64,000 nucleotides of DNA from Neodiprion pinetum (GCF_021155775.2 NC_060234.1:4154001-4218000), one strand, 5' to 3'. Positions 36,233 to 47,335 are shown, numbered from the stretch's first letter. Made by a program: numbers and translations. Notes: generated by a model from the sequence alone, not told the origin.

Positions 36233-36379
36233 GATTTTTGTGATTCAAAATTTCGTTCAGTTCTCTTTGCAAAGATTGCACAATCAGGGTTGTTCGGTCC
36301 GTTCGATTTCTGGCCACACGCGAAATATGCATTAGCGTCCCTGCACAGCGGTGCACAGCGAGTCGATAGAGGTAATTAT

Positions 36380-36720
36380 TATTAACCTCAACTAAGGAGC
36401 GTTCACACCAGACGAACGGATCGCTGGCCGAGAAGGTTCACCTTGCACAATTCGTTTGAATGAATTGCACAATGGCGATTCGCCGGCGAAGATTGGTCCG
36501 AGAAGGGAGGTAACGGAGATCGAATAAAGGTGAGATTCAAGACGTTGATTTTTCGGCTCGAGTTATTCAAAAGACTGTACTTGCAGAGTACGCGGGACTG
36601 CATGTCGGGTAACGCGGCGCTGCGTAAGGTACACCACAATTTTGTTCCCCCGTCGAGGGTTGGGCGCAGGGTAAGCGCTCGTTGCACGAAAGAGAAAATC
36701 AATAAACAACCCTTTTTAGG
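36380..36720 (+). other. GC-richer block with a short acceptor-ATG-donor unit
   Basis: ACTTGCAG (ending 36586) could be an acceptor. It is followed by an ATG at 36602 encoding MSGNAAL and by GCTGC|GTAAGG with GT at 36624, again phase 1. The acceptor's pyrimidine tract is weak. Without splicing the frame continues to TGA at 36728-36730. This is suggestive only. Confidence 0.17.
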
Positions 36721-36730
36721 ATACATTTGA

Positions 36731-37330
36731 CTGGGCGAAAAGAGAAAAACGCGTGTCGAGAGCGTGCACGTTGAAACAGGCTGAACAGTTACGGATTTTT
36801 CTCCTCCTTCGTCGTCCTTGCCTTGATAGTTTTAGCCGCAATCACCGCTATCGCTGCATTTCCGGAGGAACTTGACATTGTCGCAGAATAAATGAAAAAC
36901 ATGGTAAAATGGGACCGCGTTTGATTCCCTCAATGGTGAAATCTTGCCATTCATTTACGACGATGGACTGGTTCGGCTAACCGCTCCTATCAAAGTCTTA
37001 ATTAGACGCACTCCACGGCAAGGACTCATCCGCTCGCAGGAGGCTTCAACCGACGTACGTGGTTACGTGTAACCCACACTGTTCCTTGTCTGCATACGCG
37101 CCCATCGACCCACACGCCAAACTTTTCCGCACATGCATCGCACGCACACTATTCACTCACGTAATGCAGCAGTACCCAGCAATCGGCCAAGTCCCGCTAA
37201 CGTCCGCTCAGCCTTGCTGAATTCAGACCTCGGACAGATATCGCATACTGGGTGATCCAACTCTACCATTGCGCTAAGGGGCCGTTTTTACCCCTTGTTT
37301 AAGCCACCTTCGTTTTCGATTCCATTTTCT
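36731..37330. other. Mixed-composition stretch, no gene seen
   Basis: No long frame and no repeat matching elsewhere in the window. It contains several CACGC/GCACAC-rich stretches at about 37080-37150 and a run of CCATTTTAC-like words without structure. Confidence 0.4.
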
Positions 37331-37335
37331 CATGT

Positions 37336-38092
37336 TTGCCGATCGATCAGTCCTCCTATGCTTGTCAGAAAAATCTGACACCTGGCGTGATTATGGTTGA
37401 CGATACCAAAGAAGCATTCTTGAACCGCAACATCTATCCTCTCGAAGTCGTTGAGCTTGCAGTACTAGTTTCTCCGTCGAGTGTACTCGCAGAATTGTTA
37501 CAAAGGTTAACTCGATGAGTCTTTAAAACGCAAAACTGTCGACTTATAAGGCGATAATACGGATTGGTTTGACTTTGCGCATTTCATTATTTTAAAAGTT
37601 AAAAACCGGACCGTATGACTGCGGCTAACGAGTTCAACCACATCATTCTTCATTTGGGTAAAACAGCTTTCTACAATGTCATTTCCGCTGTTACATGCGT
37701 CCGTGAGATTAATTATCTTTTCATTCGTTAATCACGATTCGTCATGATCTGACTTTACACCATAACTCGGCATTCCTTTAACCAGCAGAAATAAACTTCA
37801 GACGTGTAAAACGAACCGCGTCAATTTCATTGCATGAAAAGCGTTCGTTCGTTACAGGCAATGAATTACACGGAAGAGTCTCTGCTCGTTTTGGAAAAAG
37901 TAGCAGTCTTCTGTTTAACACACGTTGTTCATGATTTCAGGAATCGGTTAAAGATCTTGACAACCAATCGGAACATTACCAACGATCAAGTCACACTTTG
38001 GCTGGCATACCCGACGACCGAAGTCTACGTACCGACATCTTTGGGAAGCTTGGAAATCATATCATCGCAGGACCATAATTATTCATCCTAGG
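37336..38092 (+). pseudogene. Coding-like fragments in one frame; exon-like unit at 37942-38092
   Basis: Three open stretches in the same frame (37336-37515, 37615-37728 and 37834-38088) have balanced composition and protein-like reading, but are separated by stops. The middle one begins with a true ATG (MTAANEFNHIILHLG). From 37942 to 38092 an acceptor (TTCATGATTTCAG) and a strong donor (CCTAG|GTAAGT) bracket 151 bases. All three frames of that unit meet a stop before the donor, so if spliced it is UTR or non-coding. This may be a decayed gene, a non-coding RNA exon, or chance. No family was recognised. Confidence 0.18.
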
Positions 38093-38269
38093 TAAGTGGT
38101 GAAAACAGAATGTCCAAACGATAAGACGCCACCGCGTTAAGATGCCTCTTGGTGTTGCGCAACGTTGAAAAACGACCTGCCCTACATTCGAACGTCGGTC
38201 TCAAGTATCCGTAAAGCGAATTGGGGGGGGTTTACGGTTAGCCTGGACCACCCGGTACACATTCGCATC

Positions 38270-38700
38270 ACGTACACACACCTCGCTTCGAAGTGTTGAA
38301 GAGGGGCACCAAGGGAGACGAAGGGGGGCAAGTCGTACATACGCTACCGGACTCTGTGGCTACCGGGTCCCCCGGTCTTCGTGTACACTGTGTACTTACA
38401 CACGGGTCGATCAGGGTGTGCACGCGGCGTATGCACACGGCATCGCACATTGCGCTGGGTTTGTGCCCGCAAACTGCAGCGTCTGCGCCGCGCCGCCTCG
38501 CCCCAGTGCATTATGCATGTGCTGCACCTTCGTACGTGTGGCGAACATTGAGCACACGGATTCTGCGATGCATGTGCCAGTGGTACACACTCTCGTTTTC
38601 CGTCCTGGGCCACTTTCGCTCTCTGTCTATCTCGCGCGTGTTCGAGAGGGAAATTTGGCAGCAGCTGTTTTAAATTGAACCCAACTCGAGTAGTCGAGAC
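38270..38700. promoter_or_regulatory. GC-rich, CAC/GTG-rich island
   Basis: This block is GC-rich and full of ACAC, GTGC and GCAT words, with open frames on both strands. It follows the donor at 38093 by about 180 bp. No TATA or clear initiator was found. It may be regulatory; coding is not supported. Confidence 0.22.
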
Positions 38701-39860
38701 CAGCACTGCGCCCGCTGCTCAAGCCGCGTTTTATAATTCTCTTCGTAATCCCGAATTCGATACCAATTTTCGCACTAGTTTACTGCAATCACTTTTTCAT
38801 GACACCTGTACCGTAACTATGATTATCGACATAGTTTTCCTCGCTTTTACTCAATCGTGTTGTGACGTTTTACGATTGTGCAGTATTTTCGATCGAGCTT
38901 TGTAAAGGCTTTTCAATTTTCAGCATTGCGTCTTCAAGACTGACCAACTCGCTCTTTTTTCTTTCACATGTATACCCAGTAGAATTTCGTCGCAATTTTT
39001 TTCGCGCCGTATATCTTGGAGTTAGAAAGCATTTCCAATTGACACAGAGTATCTACCGCAAGAAGCCTCGTGAATCCGTTCTACGAAAATCGGTCATCTT
39101 GATACGGCTACACACAAAACGAACTTTTTAAAAACACGTTCACAAAGATTATGTAATTGTGAGAGCCACTAGTTCGAGATAAGTTCTACGAAGTCTAGCT
39201 GTGCGATGATCTAAGAGAAACCACTTCCGTTGGTTAATACTACGCAACTGCTGTGCAAGGAATTACAAGAAAAGTACATAAATAAGTAGAAAAATCGAAT
39301 CACGTGAAACCCTTCGGTTTCATCAAAATTTCTCTCATACCGTATCAATACCGCTACACTTTTGCTCAAGGATATAAAATGCGGTCTGCTTTGACCATAA
39401 CTCCTCAATTGGCGCTCCCTTATCGTATATTTCCGGTAAATTCATTGCTTACTCATAAACGTACAATAAAAGAAACATAAAACAAAACAAGCTCGGAGAA
39501 ATTGTAATTTCAAGTAATGAGAGGTTTCGAAAAGAATACCTTATACGGTATACATTTTTGATATTATGATAAAAATTGTTCTTACAAAGATCATATATAT
39601 ATATATATGAGCGAATCCGAGCTTTTCTTCGACCGCAAATCCTGACCGACAGTCGCGCCTTCCGCTTATTAAACAGGACTCACAACTTTACATAGAAATC
39701 TTAAATAGCCGAGAACTTTGATTCACAAGCTTTTGGGAATACAAGTCAGCCTTTGGAACAACTGTGAAAAATTTGTAAAACCCTCTCTAACCGTACGTCA
39801 TCATTACATCCCGTTTGCTTGGACTTTGCCGGTTTATCGCGTGGTTTTTCTTTTCATCTG
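38701..39860. other. AT-rich stretch, no gene seen
   Basis: Only short frames with no splice context. A short TA run occurs at 39595-39608. Confidence 0.5.
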
Positions 39861-39861
39861 T

Positions 39862-39919
39862 TTATTATTATTATTATTATTATTATTGTTATTGTAATTG
39901 TTATTATTATTATTATTTT
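39862..39919. repeat. (TTA)n microsatellite, interrupted
   Basis: Two TTA/ATT blocks flank a short GTTATTGTAATTG interruption. Confidence 0.95.
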
Positions 39920-40058
39920 GAACACGACGTTTGATCGCGTAATCGCATTGCAGAGGTAGTCTAACTATCCAAGTTCACGTTGACAGCGTTGCGTTAAATT
40001 TTCCAAAATAACACCAGAATTGCAAAGTTCAGTTTCGGTGGAAATGACGAAAGCTTAC

Positions 40059-40114
40059 CTGGCACGGTTATTCGTTTACCTTTTACAAGTGCCTCATTTA
40101 ACCGTGGGATGATT
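40059..40114 (-). CDS. Candidate 56-nt minus-strand exon
   Basis: On the minus strand TGACCTTCTTGGTTTCAG is a strong acceptor (AG at 40116-40115). The unit ends at GTGCCAG|GTAAGC, a near-perfect donor (40058-40053). One frame is open through it, reading IIPRLNEALVKGKRITVP with one base left over on each side; another closes early. Both splice signals are better than most others in the window. The peptide is too short to assign. No neighbouring minus-strand exon was identified. Confidence 0.3.
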
Positions 40115-40990
40115 CTGAAACCAAGAAGGTCACAGTATTAAAAATCGGACGCGTCATTCCGACACTGTGTGATAAAAACCCACGTCGAATTGCCTTTTCG
40201 TCATTGAGTCATGAGAGACCTTCAAATATATCAAGGCGAGTGCGATTACCGCCAAAATGCGTAATGGACGCATTTCGCGGTCCCTGATATGGCCTTTTGA
40301 TTTGTGGAAGGCAATTCCCTCGGACGAAACGGAGTTTTCCGGTTTAATTTCGCGACAAAATCGCATGCGGTGATTTTTGCCGCCGTTTTTGGCTCTCCCA
40401 GTCTCCTTGCAATTTCGCGCGATTCCATTCCAGAACACAACAAGCCACGCAGATGCGCGAATTCGAATCTTGACGGACGTGCAATTCGTTTTGATTAACA
40501 TTCTGGTGCAACGAACTAATTACGCTAATTACTGATTAGCCGTATCTTTCGCTTTCGCTTTGGCTTTTGCTTTCGCGTATAATGCATATATTATATATGC
40601 ATTTATCCGCGACGTTCATTTGCCGCGAGTCCTTGGCTTCGCCGCAGCTTCCTTTCAAATGACATTCATCAACGCTCTCCGACTGCAGCCTGTTGATGAA
40701 AATCCCATTAGAAGGGAATTCGCGATATTTACTTGGAAACACATTCGGTGATCCCATTGGAATAGAACTCAACCAAACTATTAGGCAATTTTTAATCAAG
40801 CTCAACTTCTCACAGTCGTACCAAAAAATATGACTCGGTCTAAACCGATGACTACCAACGATCGTTTTTCATCAAACCCTGACATTTGTAACTGACCGAT
40901 GATTCGCTTGCGATTTTCAGACCGCATTCAGTGCCTCGTTCCACGATGACTGCTGAACGATTATTCCTGCACGGTGATGAGAAATTGCAT
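40115..40990. other. Unique mixed-composition stretch
   Basis: Several open frames of 60-115 codons overlap on both strands (for example 40154-40501 minus), none with clear splice support. A run of CTTTCGCTTTGGCTTTTGCTTTCGC-like imperfect repeats lies at about 40546-40577. Confidence 0.4.
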
Positions 40991-40993
40991 GCA

Positions 40994-41397
40994 TATATCG
41001 CGAAAATCTCTTGACACTTGAAAATGAACCGCGCACGCGCGATTTTTATCGGCCGTTCTCGCAGGCTGGCCAACCCGAGTTTTCAGCCGTCAAACTGTTT
41101 CTGCCGGCGATGTGGTTGATACGATTTTTCGAGGTTAGAATCTCAGATAATCGAGTCAGTGACTCGGAAAGGTTTGGGAAGCATTTGTTATCGGGTCGGA
41201 AAGTTGATTCTTCAAAGAACGGTCGAAATTCAACGCTTGTGCTCTTTGAAAATTCGAACGTAGACATTTTGCGTAGGTTGGCCGGCCTGCATCGCGGACA
41301 AGAATATCGCTGCGGGAAGATTTCGCCGACCAATGAGATTTAACTATTTGGCGCATGCGCGGTTCATTTTCAATTCTCAAGATATCGTCCCGGTATA
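40994..41397. mobile_element. Family B MITE, copy 1
   Basis: The termini are inverted: ATCTCTTGACACTTG then AAAATGAACCGCGCACGCGC on the left, GCGCATGCGCGGTTCATTTT then CAATTCTCAAGATAT on the right. Inside are a second inverted pair (CAGGCTGGCCAACC and GGTTGGCCGGCCTG) and a central CGAGTCA-G-TGACTCG palindrome. The copy at 46698-47102 matches it along the whole length. TATA/TATAC lies at both inferred ends, consistent with a TA target site. The 110-codon open frame inside starts at a non-ATG codon and is a by-product. Confidence 0.85.
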
Positions 41398-41399
41398 TA

Positions 41400-43155
41400 C
41401 CAGCGGAAATAATTCGAAAAATCTTGCCCATTCTGGATCTCCGAATCAACGACAATCCACCCGCCTTGAGATGAGATATAAAAAATGGCGCGTGTCCAAT
41501 TAGCAAAACTGCAGATTAACTCGTGAAACTTTGGCTCACCGACGAGGTTCCAACACAAACGCGTATCGCGCAACGTGTCGAGCTAGTTTACAGCAGGCGC
41601 GGTAGCCTGTTGAAAACGAGCTGTACATATATAAAATACATACTTACATATGTACCTAGCGTAGTTGGTTACACACAGATGCCTATGTACACCTGAATTG
41701 GGTATACAACGCTCTATGTTATACGTATAATATGTGTAGGTGTACATACGTATGTATGTACAACTGGTGCACAGGCGTGCGGCTGGTTTCGCACCTAGTT
41801 CAGTGTTTGCCAAACGCTCACGACGGCAAATATAATTCATTCCCATGTCACTGTTTATCATTCATAATATTTTGTTGCCTGTAATCAGCACGCCTGAAAC
41901 TTTGCAACAGTCATCATTCACGATCGGTTGATGGATATTCGTTGTGCACGGGTGTCAACGATCTTTTCAATCGATTATACATATCGGATCCAATGAATTT
42001 GAATATCCGTTGTCAGAGATGCGATGCGTTGTTGGGTTGATTATTGTATTGATGTGTTACTGTAACCTCAAACGGGATTGAAAAAATTGTTTGAGAACGA
42101 ACGTGGATATATTTTTTACGATTATCGATCATATTTTTTAAACTTTTTCGTCGCCAGAAATTTATAGGCTCGGTTTGACAATGACCGAGGTTTGGCTACC
42201 AATGGAATTCGGAACTGCGACACTTTGTCACCGAATGAGAACCACTGCACTGTCCGTATATCGGCCATCCTATGCGCAACAAGTAGAGGCTCGGATATTC
42301 CGTGTCCAAAATGCTGCTCCAGCATCCCGAATCGAGGTGTAGCTTCGGATTAGAGCAAAGCTGGATTAAGCGGCTGATTTTACCTCCGGATAATTCGCAA
42401 AGCGTTTACCCTCGAACTCGTGTTACGGGCATCGCCGAAAATTATACTCCAAATCCCGAATAATCCCACCTTCTAGTTGTACGACACGTTCGTACAATGT
42501 TTATAAATAATTGCCATTTCATTAGCAAAAAAATTATAGTTCATTATTTTTGCTTCAATAATTGTCGAATGAAAGAATTTTGCCTGGAATCTGAGTTGTG
42601 TCTTTTTTTAAATTATCGTCGTGTCGATGAAAGAAATTTTTTCGTTCGATTCTTGTGCCACAATAATTGTAATTTCAAAATTTAACGACAATATTTTTAT
42701 TGCTACAATTTAAATTTTTATATTTCCCACGTCATTCTGACTATGCAAAAAATTTTTCCTCTGTAAATTCTTGTGCGATAATTATTGTGAATTTTTAGAT
42801 TTGGATAATTCTTGAAACGATGTGAACAAAAATGTTTTCCGCAATTGAAATCATTTTGAGCATAATTTATCTTCTCACATTTCCTACACGCACAATTGAA
42901 AATAATTTCACATACCAGCACAGATATTGGTGCGAAGATAATTTCCCTAATGTCGTTAGAATACAATTACAATCATTTTCAACCCCTATAATTGAGAAAT
43001 TTTCTTTTTCCGAATAAAACTAACCGATAATAATGATTAGTAAAATTTTCTATGCAACAATGAGCGCGAATTATCTCGCTCATAATATTGTGCTCGCTCT
43101 ACACTTGTGCGTATAGAAATTCATTTTCAAGCCGATAATAATCGGCCAGTGTAAA
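41400..43155. other. AT-rich stretch, no gene seen
   Basis: No supportable gene. Short TATG/TACA microsatellite-like DNA occurs at 41620-41765. Recurrent AATTGT/ACAATAATT words stand out at 42500-42800. No element seen elsewhere in the window repeats here. Confidence 0.45.
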
Positions 43156-43157
43156 AA

Positions 43158-43445
43158 CACGACGAGACTTGCCGAATCCTCGGAAAATAAATTATCCGCG
43201 CCTGTTGCGAATTCAGCATTGCGTTGTGTTAATTTTCACCATCGGCATATGCTTAAGTGACGTCACCTGGATACCACGGGAGAAGATAACGAGATACGGT
43301 CAAGGCCTGCGGCGAATCGTACGGATGCAACGAGGCCGGAGAACCATGCTGATGCACAAGGCAGAGATTCGCGGCTGTTGAATCTGCCCTCGCGAATTTT
43401 ATCAGGTTCCTCGGAGCCTCGCGTCGGGTCGCGTTGTTCGGTTAT
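43158..43445. promoter_or_regulatory. GC-richer island with perfect CRE palindrome
   Basis: GTGACGTCACC (43257-43267) contains a perfect TGACGTCA CREB/ATF site. The next 180 bases are CpG-rich. A plus frame is open through VTWIPREKITRYGQGLRR but begins at a non-ATG codon. Regulatory function is a reasonable guess; a coding exon is possible but without splice support. Confidence 0.25.
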
Positions 43446-43919
43446 TTCGTCTCTTCGCGAAGTCGACTTTGCAGCCCTAACCGAGATTTGAATTCTCCCG
43501 AAGCTACGTCGAAAGAGGAAAAAAAAAAAAAAGAAAAAATAAAAAGAGAAAAGAAAACGTATTCAGACTCGATGCAGATATTATCTTGGGTCGTTTTTCT
43601 TTGATCAAGGCCATCCTTAGGACGTTTCACGGTCTCACGAATTGCATTCAAATTCGCTCAAGCTCATCGGAACCGATTCCGTTTTTTCCTTTTTGTCTTC
43701 CATTCTCTTTTCTTCTCGCATACGAGAAATTGAAAGCGAAGCGAGGAGATGGTAAAGATTTCGAAGTTCGAGTATTTTTTTGATTGTAACGTTTCGAGAA
43801 ATACATCGATCGTGTAACGGAAATTCTTCAGATCGAATTATTCAAGCTCACTTTGACTTTGAAATTTTACTTTATTTCACAACAATCGATCTTTATCCAC
43901 ATAAACGATATCCATTGGC

Positions 43920-44130
43920 TACACTGAGAGAAATTTTCATTTCCGGTTACCGCTCAGTCCTTAAATATTTTAATTTTTTTTTCCACAATCGAAAAATATA
44001 GTTCTGGGTAGAAAATGAAAATTAGTTTTCTAGCCGTTACCGGAAAGTCTGGTATCCGTCACTGTTCTTTCTCATCACGATCACTTTCACTATATTAGTC
44101 AGATTTTAAGCCTTGACTGAAACGAAGAAA
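43920..44130. mobile_element. Family C MITE, left-half fragment
   Basis: TACACTGAGAGAAATTTTCA, then TTCCGGTTACCGCTCAGTCC, CCACAATCGAAAAATATAG, GGTATCCGTCACT and TTCTTTCTCATCACGATC follow the left half of 5783-6214 in order. Similarity stops near an A-rich block (44140-44173). The left end carries the best-preserved tip, next to TA. Confidence 0.72.
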
Positions 44131-44299
44131 GAAAAATACGCTAAAAAAAAAAAAATAAATAAAAAAAAAAAAACAATCAATTACAATCGGAAATCATGCA
44201 ATCACTCTTTTGCCTCCGCTGACAAAAATCGTTTCCCTCAATATTAATCCGAGGGATGGTTGAATAACCCAATTTACAAGTCTAGAGATGGAGCGAAGG

Positions 44300-44520
44300 C
44301 GCCTTGTGCACACAGAGAGGGAGAGAGAAAAAAAGAGAGACGGAAAGAGAGAGAGAGAGAGCAAGCGAGACGCGGAGAGGAGAGTTTCAGTTGAATCTAA
44401 CGCCTGGGAAGATTTCGTAAGCAGGCCCCGCCTCCTACTCCATCCGACCCATTCTAAACAAATGAATCACGCGCCAAAATGGCCGACTGACTGAATTTAG
44501 ACGTCACGTGGTGCGAGTAA
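44300..44520. promoter_or_regulatory. GA tract plus Pho/YY1-like and CRE-E-box motifs
   Basis: A GA-rich tract (44317-44386) is followed by CCCCGCC, GCCAAAATGGCCGACTG (44471-44487) and GACGTCACGTGG (44501-44512), the last combining a CRE half with a CACGTG E-box-like core. GA repeats plus AAAATGGC cores are typical parts of insect Polycomb/Trithorax response elements. The 12-mer CAAAATGGCCGA recurs at 59929, also beside a GA tract. Confidence 0.3.
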
Positions 44521-45560
44521 CGAGACCCGTCGTACCACATGTACATTTCGTATACATTTATACACACGTATGCATGTAAGAACGTAACCAATCATGCCCG
44601 CGTGCACTCATCCGCATTGCATACGTTCCTTATCAATATTATCTACACATGTATACGTATGGATCGCTTATGCGCGCCTCTCTACCACGGGCATAACGCG
44701 TATAGGTGTACCGTGCACGTATACACATATGCGGAATTTGTATAAAAGAAACTGAAAAGGAGAGAAAAAAAGGCTACATTGATAACGCTTATAAATATAT
44801 ATATATATATTGAGCAGCGTGCAATCGTTATTATACGGCAATTTCGTGATAAGATTTCCTTTTTGTTTGGTCGGTTGTCTTTCCTCTCATTTTTCTCTCC
44901 TCCCATTTTTTTTGTTTTTTTTTTTTTTTAATTTTTCTTGTATACGCTACTTCTTTATTATAGTCTCAGATCGCGTCGCCGGTTTTTTTTTTCACAAAAA
45001 CCGGAAATCAGGCATTCTCTTCGGTGTTGGAATCGAAAATTCTCAACGGGCATAAATATTTTTCAAAATTCCAAGTCACAGATGTAGGTGCAAAAATCTG
45101 TGCAAAAATTAAAAAACTTTCCGATAGTGGAAACCAAACGTTTTTGGGTGACCAAATTTTCATCGGTGCGGTACGGAAAATTATTATTTACCTCAGGTTT
45201 GATATATATATCAATCGAACCGATTAACTGCATAAATTTTCGTCCCACGTGTCCGTAACGATCTGACATAATCAACAAAATCGAAATTTGCGAAAGGTGA
45301 GCAATTCGTAGTCGATTAAATTTCCCGGTCGATGGCGCGAACTTGCCGACGGGATTTGGAAAAAAACTTACGTTCCTTGTTCACATTTTACCTGTGAAGT
45401 AAAAAAGAAAAAAATGTGAAAAAATGAAAAAAAAAAAAAAAATTTCGAGAAAGAATTCGCGGTCGCCAAATCGCGCACGAAAATTCAACGTCCGTTAATA
45501 CGTGTGGGTCGTAGTAGTTACAAGGTGCGCCAGGCAGCAAGAATATTATTCTCCTGCTGC
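44521..45560. other. AT-rich stretch with TA/CATA tracts
   Basis: No gene seen. It contains CATGTATAC-like words at 44540-44720, a TA run at 44796-44810 and T runs at 44908-44930. On the minus strand a very strong pyrimidine tract and TTCACAG acceptor (about 45399) is followed after only 20 bases by a GTAAGT donor (45371); a 20-nt exon is possible but improbable. Confidence 0.4.
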
Positions 45561-45898
45561 ACAATGCGTAAGTGTAAGGTAACTCGCAGTGACTGCGTCG
45601 AGTTATGGACAAGACTGCGGTGCAAAGAGCGCGCGAGTTACGTAAAGCGTATAAGAATTGCGCAATCGGCGGTCGCGGATTAGCGAATATTAAATTACAA
45701 AGGCGCTAAAATTTGAGCAACTGTTGTAACACATGCACGAGTATGGTATACGCGTATGTATAATAACATATGGATGTATGTTGAATGCAACAACGTGTAT
45801 ACGTGTACATGTATATCTTTATAATATATTGCAAGCTAGTTGCAGACATTCAAAAGTGCAAATTCACCGCTCATACAGTACCGGGCGTTTATTCGCGC

Positions 45899-45935
45899 CG
45901 AGAGAGAGAGAAAGAGAGAGAGAGAGAGATAGAGA
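45899..45935. repeat. (GA)n microsatellite
   Basis: GAGA units with two AA interruptions, directly visible. Confidence 0.95.
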
Positions 45936-45976
45936 TATTATCGATATACGTACATACGTGTATGTACATGTACGTA

Positions 45977-46019
45977 ATGGATAAGCCTCCGAAGCACGGT
46001 TCTTTTGCTTCACTGTTCG
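45977..46019 (+). CDS. Candidate first coding exon (short N-terminus)
   Basis: An ATG at 45977 with G at -3 and +4 opens MDKPPKHGSFASLF and meets CTGTTCG|GTAAGC (GT at 46020) in phase 1. Unspliced, the frame would run 40 codons to TAG. It follows the GA repeat and a TACGTACATAC-like stretch. A second ATG directly before a donor (ATGC|GTAAGT, ATG at 45564) lies 410 bp upstream. I do not recognise the peptide. Confidence 0.18.
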
Positions 46020-46544
46020 GTAAGCGCGAAATCGCCATCTGTAGGGTTAATAAATTGCGGTCTGAGATAAAAATTTATATAATACCTACGTTATACTAGC
46101 TCAGCTCCGCTCGTTTATATTTTCAAGTGAAAAACTTTCGGCAAAGCTAACAGACATGTCGATGTATTTTTTGTTTTTCTTTTTAGAACTCATGGATAGC
46201 CTTAAAAGTCTTGAAAATAATTTTCCTCCATGATCTCCGTAAGAGTTTACGATCGTCAGCGTTCGCATTTAGGTGTAACTGTGCGAAAACGTAAGGACTT
46301 GGTGCACAAATATCGTTGTATATTCTAAAACTGTTGATCCGATTGCAGCTTAGATATTATAGCCTGAAATTTAGAGCCAGAGGTGGAAGCTGTAAGCACA
46401 GAAAAAAATAGAAAATAATCAAAATCGATTCGGTAGTTTTGGAATTATAGACGAATACACGAAATGCGGACAAACACGAGAGACTTTGAGTTTCATACGC
46501 GTCAAGATGTTGAGATGTATGAAACTCGTATAACTCGTCACCCA

Positions 46545-46577
<33 letters not shown>

Positions 46578-46600
46578 TATTTATATTTCTCTCTCTAGCT
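46545..46600. repeat. (TC)n and TA microsatellite
   Basis: About fourteen TC units pass into TATATATTATTTATA and a further short TC run. Confidence 0.95.
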
Positions 46601-46697
46601 GCATTTAGTGATTAGGCCGCACTTATCACCGGCAACTGTAATTCTCGGTGCAAGATATACGTATTATATACATACATACATATACATAGGTACATAT

Positions 46698-47102
46698 ATA
46701 CCGGAAGAATCTCTTGAAACTTGAAAATGAACCGCGCACGCGCGATTTTTATCAGCCGTTCTCGCAGGCTGGCCAACCCGAGTTTTCAGCCGTCAAACTG
46801 TTTCTGCCGGCGATGTGGTTGATACGAATTTTCGAGGTTAGAATCTCAAATAATCGAGTCAGTGACTCGGAAAGGTTTGGGAAGAATTTGTTATCGGGTA
46901 GAAAAGTTGATTCTTCGAAGAACGGTCGGAATTCAACGCTTGTGCTTTTTGAAAATTCAAACGTAGACATTTTGCGTAGGTTGGCCGGCCTGCATCGCGG
47001 ACAAGAATATCGCTGCGGAAAGATTTCGCCGACCAATGAGATCGAATCGATTGGCGCATGCGCGGTTCATTTTCAAGTTTTAAGAGATTGTCCCTGTTTA
47101 TA
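46698..47102. mobile_element. Family B MITE, copy 2
   Basis: Full-length match to 40994-41397 in the same orientation, with only about a dozen differences over the roughly 330 internal bases I compared. The terminal repeats are better preserved here: ATCTCTTGAAACTTG left and CAAGTTTTAAGAGAT right. Both NRF-1-like strings and the inner inverted pair are retained. The 160-codon frame (46714-47196) starts at a non-ATG codon and runs out of the element, so it is not a gene. Confidence 0.87.
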
Positions 47103-47335
47103 CGCGTACGTTGCGTGTGTGCAAACTGCACCTCGAATCCGCGATCGCGTGGTCGTCGCCATATTTCGGTTCCGAGGGACGTCGTCGACGCATTAGAGTA
47201 GCTTAAAAGAGAAAGGCTGCGCAGCTCGCCGGTTGGATCTGCCTTCTATATATCCCCGATTCGAGCTAACGCCGAGCGAAGCGACGTCTCGCAGGCTCCA
47301 CGAAATCCCGGCCGCGGACCGAATGGGATGAAAAA
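47103..47335 (+). promoter_or_regulatory. GC-rich island with TATA box next to family B copy 2
   Basis: CTATATATCC (TATA at 47247-47253) stands inside otherwise GC-rich DNA. About 25-30 bases downstream is ACGCCGAGCGAAGCG, a possible start region. GTCGCCATATTTCGG (about 47155) has a YY1/Pho-like core. No ATG-plus-donor unit follows within 200 bp. Confidence 0.25.

Noticed and set aside
45371..45400. 20-nt minus-strand microexon between TTCACAG and GTAAGT
   Set aside because: The pyrimidine tract is only an A-run read in reverse, and the exon would be too short to be convincing without expression evidence.
46714..47196. 160-codon plus frame similar to the one at 41011-41343
   Set aside because: Both lie in copies of a MITE with terminal inverted repeats, begin at non-ATG codons, and end differently. 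The shared peptide is due to shared element DNA; no transposase motif is visible.
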